64,000 bases of DNA, from the NCBI RefSeq assembly GCF_030406605.1, contig NZ_CP129104.1, positions 818,072 to 882,071 on the forward strand, read 5' to 3'. Both the position numbers and the translations under genes were made by a program. Shown piece by piece: positions 59,018-64,000 of this stretch. Source of the stretch: Curtobacterium sp. 458 (GTDB taxonomy: Bacteria; Actinomycetota; Actinomycetes; Actinomycetales; Microbacteriaceae). Under the pieces are notes generated by a model that was given only the letters and a program-made list of their open reading frames with translations, was not told the origin of the DNA and searched no databases. How positions within the stretch are numbered: the first letter of the stretch is position 1; each line of letters starts with the position of its first letter.

Positions 59018-59401
59018 GTGGGACGGAAGACGACAGCCGGGAGGCGCGGCGTGCCTCCCGGACGGTCCGTGACGGCCCGTCGGATGGTCACCGCCGCGAC
59101 CGCCGCGTACGTGGCCAACTGCCTCTGGGGCACGGCCGTGGCCCTGCGCCTCATCCGGACGAGGAAGCTCCGGGTCGTGCACCACGGACTGTTCGTCGTC
59201 ACCGCGACCCTGACCGGAGCGGCCGCGACGACACCCGTCTGGACCCGCGACCGCAGCGCACTGTTCCTGCTCCCCGCGCTCGTCCCGCTCGCCGTCGCTC
59301 CACGCACGAACCCCCGCGCCGGAGCACACTGGAGAGTCGCGGTCGCCGCCGCACCGTCCTACCTGGGGGCGATGCTCGCGCGCCGACGACCAGAGAGGTA
59401 G
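59018..59401 (+). CDS. Small membrane protein (127 aa)
   Basis: Three to four hydrophobic helices ([65 protein letters not shown]). GTG start with TAGGTT seven bases upstream; a later ATG (MVTAATAAY) is possible. The first codons contain a GGGAGGC...GCCTCCC inverted repeat (59037-59060) resembling the dispersed palindrome arms. Confidence 0.65.
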   Translation: MGRKTTAGRRGVPPGRSVTARRMVTAATAAYVANCLWGTAVALRLIRTRKLRVVHHGLFVVTATLTGAAATTPVWTRDRSALFLLPALVPLAVAPRTNPRAGAHWRVAVAAAPSYLGAMLARRRPER

Positions 59402-59403
59402 CA

Positions 59404-60225
59404 GTGGAGCTCTTCGAAGCCATCCGACGCCGACGCACGACCAACGGGGCGTTCCTGCCCGACCCCGTGTCCGAGGAGCACCAGCGGCTGCTGATGGAGC
59501 TCGCGGGGCGGGCGCCGTCGCAGCTGAACAGCCAACCGTGGCGGTTCGTGCTCGTCGAGGAGCGGGCGACGATCGAACGGGTTGCGCAGATCAGCGGGTC
59601 GTCGATGACGCGGACGATGGCCGAGGGCACGTTCTTCGAGCGGTACAAGCCCTACTTCCGGTTCTCGCAGGCCGAGATGGACGAGCGGCGCGACGGGATG
59701 CTGTTCGACAAGCTCCCCGGGCCGCTCAAGCCGTTCACGAAGCAGGTGTTCACGAAGCGCGGGCAGCTGCTCATGAACACCCTCCGCGTGCCGCAGACCC
59801 TCGGCGAGGAGAACCGGAAGCTCGTGGCCGGGTCGCCGCTGCTGCTCGGCGTGATGCTCGACCGGCACGAGTACCGGAAGGAGGAGCTGTCCGGCTTCTA
59901 CTCGGTGTTCAGCATGGGCGCGGCGATGGAGAACATCTGGCTCGCCACCACCGAGCTCGGCCTCGGCATCCAGTTCGTGTCCTTCCCGATGGAGACACCG
60001 GGAGCGTGGGAGGAGATCGAGGGGCTGCTGCGGGTCCCCCCGTCCCTGGAGCTCATGGCCGTGTACCGGATCGGGTACCTGCCACCCGAGCGTCGACGTC
60101 CGGCGATCGACTGGACGTCGAGCGAACGGAAGCGGCCGTCGCAGTACGTCTTCCGGGGCACGTGCGACACCCCGCAGCAGGGGTGGGACGACGCCGCGCC
60201 CGCGGGCGGAGCGGACACCCGGTGA
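59404..60225 (+). CDS. Nitroreductase family protein
   Basis: A 273-aa FMN-dependent reductase: [31 protein letters not shown] (FMN binding), and [19 protein letters not shown]. Begins 3 bp after the previous gene and overlaps the DUF2071 gene by 4 bp. Confidence 0.9.
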   Translation: MELFEAIRRRRTTNGAFLPDPVSEEHQRLLMELAGRAPSQLNSQPWRFVLVEERATIERVAQISGSSMTRTMAEGTFFERYKPYFRFSQAEMDERRDGMLFDKLPGPLKPFTKQVFTKRGQLLMNTLRVPQTLGEENRKLVAGSPLLLGVMLDRHEYRKEELSGFYSVFSMGAAMENIWLATTELGLGIQFVSFPMETPGAWEEIEGLLRVPPSLELMAVYRIGYLPPERRRPAIDWTSSERKRPSQYVFRGTCDTPQQGWDDAAPAGGADTR

Positions 60226-60959
60226 CGGCGATCTCGGCGGTGGCCCCGCGGCTGCCGGGTCGCCCGTGGATCCAACAGGACTGGCTCGACGTCGTCTTCG
60301 TGCACTGGCGGGTGGACATCTCGGCCGTCGCCCAGCACCTCCCGGCCGGGGTCCGGCCCGACACGCTCGGTGCGGACGGTGTCGACGACGGCACGACCAC
60401 GTGGGTGGGCCTCATCGCGTTCCAGTTCACCGACACCGCGTTCCCGCCCGTCCGGGTCGGTCGCGTCGGGGACTTCGTCGAGGTGAACGTCCGCGTCTAC
60501 ACGGTCGACGACCAGGGCCGGCACGGCGTCGTGTTCCTCTCGCTCGACGCCGGGAAGCTCCTGCCGACCCTCGGTGCCCGGGCCGCGACGGCGCTGCCGT
60601 ACTGGTGGGCGCACGCCGAGTTCCGCCGACCGGAGCCGGACCGGGCCGCGTACGCGATGCGCCGGCACGGCACGCACACGAGGTCGGTGGTGGACGTGCG
60701 GATCGGCTCGCGGATCGAGGAGCCGACAGCGCTCGAGACCTTCCTCACCGCACGCTGGGGCATGCACGTGCACCGGGCAGGCCGGACGCGCTTCTGGCCG
60801 AACGAGCACGAGACGTGGCCGCTGCACCGGGCGTCGGTCGTGCACCTGCGGGACGACCTCGTCGCGGCGGCCGGGCTGCCGTTCGCGTTGACGGAGCTCG
60901 AGCCGGACTCGGTGCTCTACGCGCCGGGGGTCACGACGCGGTTCGGTCTGGGGCGCTGA
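60222..60959 (+). CDS. DUF2071 (YqjF-like) protein
   Basis: A 245-aa protein with [55 protein letters not shown] and [14 protein letters not shown], the DUF2071/acetoacetate decarboxylase-like fold. GTG start coupled to the nitroreductase stop. Confidence 0.85.
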   Translation: MTAISAVAPRLPGRPWIQQDWLDVVFVHWRVDISAVAQHLPAGVRPDTLGADGVDDGTTTWVGLIAFQFTDTAFPPVRVGRVGDFVEVNVRVYTVDDQGRHGVVFLSLDAGKLLPTLGARAATALPYWWAHAEFRRPEPDRAAYAMRRHGTHTRSVVDVRIGSRIEEPTALETFLTARWGMHVHRAGRTRFWPNEHETWPLHRASVVHLRDDLVAAAGLPFALTELEPDSVLYAPGVTTRFGLGR

Positions 60960-61581
60960 GGGGGCGGTCCGGAGGCGTGCGCTCGGCGACGGCGAACTGC
61001 ACGACCGCCATCACGAGGGCGAGCGCTGCGAGGATCGCACCGGGACCGATCCACACCGCGGAGAGACGCTCCGGCAAGCCATGGACAGTGAGTCCGGCGA
61101 CGGACAGGACCGCGCACGAAACAGCGATGAAGACCGATGCCCCGGCCACGAGCAACCGGTCGATCCGGGGCACCGAGCGTGCGAAGCGGAACATCGTCGG
61201 GACCCAGCCGACGGCGCCGAAGAGCCAGCCGAACGGGAGGCCGATCACCAACGTCCCGATCGCGACGATCGAGGCCGTGGTCACGCCGACGGCCACCCGG
61301 ACGACGTGCAGCCGCCACGAAGCCCGGAGGTTCTGGCCGTGGTACGCCGTCCGTCCGGCCACGGCCAGGGCGACCGCACCGGCTGCGACGACGACGGCAC
61401 ACGTCACGCACACGACCGCGCCGAGCACCTCGCCGAACCGCGTCCCGAGCAGCGCGATGAGAACGGCGAGCGCCACTAGGCAGACCGGGAGCGTCCAGAC
61501 CTCGTGGATCCGCGTCGGGGTGTTCAGCACCCAGCCGGGCGGCGGCGCCTCCTCGACGGTGTCCTCTGCTCGGGTGTCCAC
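60931..61581 (-). CDS. Six-span membrane protein, unknown function
   Basis: A 216-aa protein with a polar N-terminus (VDTRAEDTVEEAPPPG) then about six membrane helices. GTG start chosen; convergent overlap of 29 bp with DUF2071. No family recognised. Confidence 0.65.
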   Translation of the reverse strand: MDTRAEDTVEEAPPPGWVLNTPTRIHEVWTLPVCLVALAVLIALLGTRFGEVLGAVVCVTCAVVVAAGAVALAVAGRTAYHGQNLRASWRLHVVRVAVGVTTASIVAIGTLVIGLPFGWLFGAVGWVPTMFRFARSVPRIDRLLVAGASVFIAVSCAVLSVAGLTVHGLPERLSAVWIGPGAILAALALVMAVVQFAVAERTPPDRPLSAPDRTAS

Positions 61582-61675
61582 CGGCCCATCATCCTCGTGG
61601 CCGTCCTCCCGCGCGCGGCACCGGGGGACACCGCGGCTGGGCGGGGAGCGGCACCACCCTCGGTAGAACGGATCC

Positions 61676-62671
61676 ATGACACGTGTGGCTGTGGTGACCG
61701 GTGGTTCGGCGGGACTCGGACGGGCGACGGTGCGCGAGCTCGCCGCCCGGGGCTGGGACGTCGCGGTCCTCGCCCGCGGCAAGGACGGTGTCGACGCTGC
61801 GGTCGCCGAGGTCGAGGCGGCAGGGCGCCGCGGGCTGGCGGTGCTCGTGGACGTCTCCGAGCGCGAGGCCGTCGAGGCCGCGGCCGACCGGGTCGAAGCC
61901 GAGCTCGGGCCGATCGACCTCTGGGTGAACGACGTGATGGTCGGCGTCTTCGGACGGTTCCTCGACACCGACCCCGACGACTTCGAACGGGCGCTCCACG
62001 TCACCTACCTGGGCTGCGTGAACGGCACCCGGGCGGCACTGTCCCGCATGGTCCCCCGCGATCGGGGCCAGGTGATCCAGGTCGGTTCGGCACTGGGCTT
62101 CCGCGGGATCCCCCTGCAGGCCGCGTACTGCGGCGCCAAGCACGCGATCGTCGGGTTCACCGAGTCGGTCGTGTCCGAGCTCGAGGAGCAGGGCAGCAAG
62201 GTCGCGATCTCCCGGGTCGACATGCCGGCACTCAACACGATCCAGTTCCAGTGGGTGAAGTCGAAGCTGCCGCACCAGGCGCAGCCCGTCGCGCCGATCT
62301 ACCAGCCCGAGGTGGGCGCACGGGCGATCGCCACGACGGCCGAACGGCCCCGACGCCGCACGTGGGTGGGCGAGTCGACCGTCTACACGATCCTCGGCAA
62401 CCGCATCAGCGGACGGTTCGCCGACTGGTACGCCGCGAAGACCCTGGTGTCCGGGCAGCAGGCACCGCAGAAGGACGGCGCCGCACTCGGTGTCAACCTC
62501 TACGACCCGATCCCCGGTGACCACGGAGCACACGGCGTGTTCGACGACTCGGCGCACGCCTGGTCGCCGCAGACGTGGTGGGTCGAGCACCGCCGGCTCG
62601 GCAACGGCATCCTCGGCGCCGCGCTCGGTGCCGTCGGGGTCATCGCGCTCGCGGCGGGGCGTCGGAAGTGA
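61676..62671 (+). CDS. Short-chain dehydrogenase/reductase with C-terminal extension
   Basis: A 331-aa SDR: TGGSAGLGRATV cofactor motif, NDVMVG (in place of NNAG), catalytic Ser in QVGSALGF, and YCGAKHA (Y-x3-K). An additional 80-residue C-terminal part ends in a membrane span (LGAALGAVGVIALAAG). ATG with TAGAAC ending six bases upstream. Confidence 0.9.
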   Translation: MTRVAVVTGGSAGLGRATVRELAARGWDVAVLARGKDGVDAAVAEVEAAGRRGLAVLVDVSEREAVEAAADRVEAELGPIDLWVNDVMVGVFGRFLDTDPDDFERALHVTYLGCVNGTRAALSRMVPRDRGQVIQVGSALGFRGIPLQAAYCGAKHAIVGFTESVVSELEEQGSKVAISRVDMPALNTIQFQWVKSKLPHQAQPVAPIYQPEVGARAIATTAERPRRRTWVGESTVYTILGNRISGRFADWYAAKTLVSGQQAPQKDGAALGVNLYDPIPGDHGAHGVFDDSAHAWSPQTWWVEHRRLGNGILGAALGAVGVIALAAGRRK

Positions 62672-62991
62672 GGACGGTCGAGGTCCTCCGGCTCGCGGTC
62701 GCCGGTGGCCACGCGGTCCGGCTCGTCGGCCGGCGCGGGACACCGGTGCTCGACGCGGTGCTCGCGGTGCGGCAGACGGCGCAGGCGGTGCTCGTGTCGC
62801 GGTCCGGTTCCCGGGACGCCCACACCGCGAGCGCCGTCGTGGACGTGCTGCACGGCGCGTCGATGGTCCCGGTCGCGCTGCTCGGTGGTCGTCTGCGCGG
62901 GATCGCGGCCGTGCAGGTGCTCCTCGCGGCGGTCCTCACGGTCGCGGAGGTCGCCGCCGTCGGACACGGGCACGGTCGGCGCCACCGCTGA
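62668..62991 (+). CDS. Hypothetical membrane-associated protein (107 aa)
   Basis: GTG start coupled to the SDR stop (GTGA). Ala/Val-rich product with a C-terminal hydrophobic stretch (GIAAVQVLLAAVLTVAEVAAV) and His/Arg tail. Likely functions with the SDR. Unknown family. Confidence 0.65.
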   Translation: MRTVEVLRLAVAGGHAVRLVGRRGTPVLDAVLAVRQTAQAVLVSRSGSRDAHTASAVVDVLHGASMVPVALLGGRLRGIAAVQVLLAAVLTVAEVAAVGHGHGRRHR

Positions 62992-63024
62992 CGGTCTGTC
63001 GGCGGTGGTCGGTACCGTCCCGCC

Positions 63025-63561
63025 ATGAGCACGATCTACTCCGTCGCGTCGTCCCTCGACGGCTTCGTCGCCGCCCCCGGGGACGACCTCGACTGGCTCC
63101 TCCGGTTCGGGTTCGAGCCGTTCCAGGAGCACCACGACCGGTTCTTCGCCGACGTCGGCGTGCTCGTCATGGGAGCGACGACGTACGAGTGGCTCCTGGA
63201 GCACGACGACACGTGGGCGTACCCGGACCGCCCGACCTGGGTGTTCACGAGTCGCGAGCTCGCCGTCCCGTCCGGCGCGGACGTCCGGTTCGTCTCCGGT
63301 GACGTCACGGGGCACCAGGACGCGATCGTCGCGGCCGCCGCCGGTCGCGACGTCTGGGTGGTTGGCGGCGGGCTGCTCGCCGCCCAGTACCAGGAGGCCG
63401 GCCTCCTCGACGAACTACGCGTGACCGTCATGCCCGTCGCGCTCGGCGCGGGCACGCCGCTCCTGCCGGTCGCGGCCCCGACGTCCGTCTTCGACCTGGT
63501 CGGCACGACGACGTTCGAGGGCGGTGCGGTCGAACTGCACCACCGTCGCGGACGCGACTGA
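63025..63561 (+). CDS. RibD C-terminal/dihydrofolate-reductase-like protein
   Basis: A 178-aa reductase: YSVASSLDGFVAAPGDDLDW, VLVMGATTYEWLL, WVFTSRELAVP, and DVWVVGGGLLAAQYQEAGLLDEL. Family members bind NADPH; specific substrate unknown. ATG with TACCGT ending six bases upstream. Confidence 0.92.
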   Translation: MSTIYSVASSLDGFVAAPGDDLDWLLRFGFEPFQEHHDRFFADVGVLVMGATTYEWLLEHDDTWAYPDRPTWVFTSRELAVPSGADVRFVSGDVTGHQDAIVAAAAGRDVWVVGGGLLAAQYQEAGLLDELRVTVMPVALGAGTPLLPVAAPTSVFDLVGTTTFEGGAVELHHRRGRD

Positions 63562-63625
63562 CGGGAGGCACGGGTCGCGTGACGCGCGCACGGCCCGCGG
63601 GCAGGGCCCCGGGACAGGTCGTCGG

Positions 63626-63782
63626 TCACGCGACGTGCGCGCGGAACGTGCGCCGGGCCTCCAGTCGGAGGGGTCGCGTCACGCGACGTGCGCACGGAAC
63701 GTGCGCAGGGCCTTCCGGCGGAGGGTCGCGTCACGCGACGTGCGCACGGAACGTGCGCAGGGCCTCCAGGCGGTCCGCGTCG
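63626..63782. repeat. 52-53 bp tandem repeat (three units) of a gene 3' end
   Basis: Units begin at 63626, 63679 and 63731 with TCACGCGACGTGCGC. The third is the genuine 3' end of the minus-strand gene at 63731; the first two repeat its last codons and stop downstream of it. Confidence 0.9.
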
Positions 63783-64000
63783 AGACCCGACCGTTCGACG
63801 AAGCGGTCGACGTCGAACCCGTCGACCGCAGCGCGGAACGCGCCCGCGACGGTCGTGCCGTGCTCCGCGCAGAGCGCCTCGATCTTCCCCTCCGGGAGCG
63901 GCACGCCGATCGACTCGTACAAGGCGGGAGCGGTCTCGACGGTCACGAGGAAGTCGTCGACGACGGCGGAAGGCTGGACGCCCGCGATCGTGAGGAGCGC
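63731..64000 (-). CDS. Hypothetical protein, 5' end beyond the window
   Basis: The last 89 codons of a minus-strand gene cut by the right edge. The visible part reads through helices (VVDDFLVTVETAPALYESIG, EGKIEALCAEHG, AVDGFDVDRFVERSGLDADR) and ends LRTFRAHVA. No family recognised. Its final codons are repeated twice more downstream. Confidence 0.6.
   Translation of the reverse strand, partial: ALLTIAGVQPSAVVDDFLVTVETAPALYESIGVPLPEGKIEALCAEHGTTVAGAFRAAVDGFDVDRFVERSGLDADRLEALRTFRAHVA

Overview
The window is high-GC actinobacterial DNA. Gene content and order (ftsH-folP-folB-folK, clpC and lysS close together, radA, a tandem NlpC/P60 and M23 pair, leaderless GTG/ATG starts) point to Microbacteriaceae, most likely a Curtobacterium-like organism. 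This is inferred from protein style and gene order; no rRNA is present to confirm it. The window falls into an accessory part (about 1-23.65 kb) and a core part (about 23.9-64 kb), meeting at a tRNA-Ser gene.

Accessory part. At 0.9-5.3 kb a two-component system (kinase then regulator) stands divergent to two COG4705-type membrane proteins and a DedA protein. A C14 tract in the loop of a 13-bp hairpin lies just before the kinase. From 6.3 to 16.5 kb there is a mosaic of short genes on both strands: LysE exporter, 2H phosphoesterase, DUF4265 protein, VOC protein, several 36-140 aa membrane proteins, two secreted Cys-containing proteins, an AraC-type regulator, a standalone TIR protein, and remnants of tetR, GNAT and other genes. 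Nearly every junction carries a copy of one short palindromic repeat (core GATCGGCTATCGAGAC), which often supplies stop codons for the flanking genes. At 18.4-23.65 kb lie two homologous tyrosine-recombinase-like proteins that lack the first catalytic arginine. The second is translationally coupled to a large DDE-transposase-like protein, and the module ends about 300 bp from the 3' end of tRNA-Ser.

Core part. 24-32.6 kb: SGNH hydrolase, radA, SseB-like protein, cold-shock protein, N-acetylglutamate synthase-type GNAT, SRPBCC protein, and a four-gene overlapping operon (XRE regulator, ImmA/IrrE metallopeptidase, DUF6545-type membrane protein, alpha/beta hydrolase). 32.9-49.7 kb: clpC, nadK, a group-2 sigma factor, lysS, a DUF2520/PH-domain/DUF3180/folK/folB/folP/ftsH series on the minus strand (folE is absent), then hpt and tilS. 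49.7-53.7 kb: ppa, two peptidoglycan hydrolase genes behind GTAACA repeats that look like MtrA boxes, and a tRNA-Glu/Asp/Phe cluster. 53.7-64 kb: aldo-keto reductase, epimerase, an arginine-catabolic pair (ddaH-like and rocD) divergent from an Lrp regulator, nitroreductase, DUF2071 protein, SDR, RibD/DHFR-like reductase, and a right-edge partial gene whose 3' end is tandemly triplicated.

Transcription style. Many genes have a TANNNT hexamer ending exactly six bases before the start codon, so leaderless mRNAs appear to be the norm. I used this to choose several starts.
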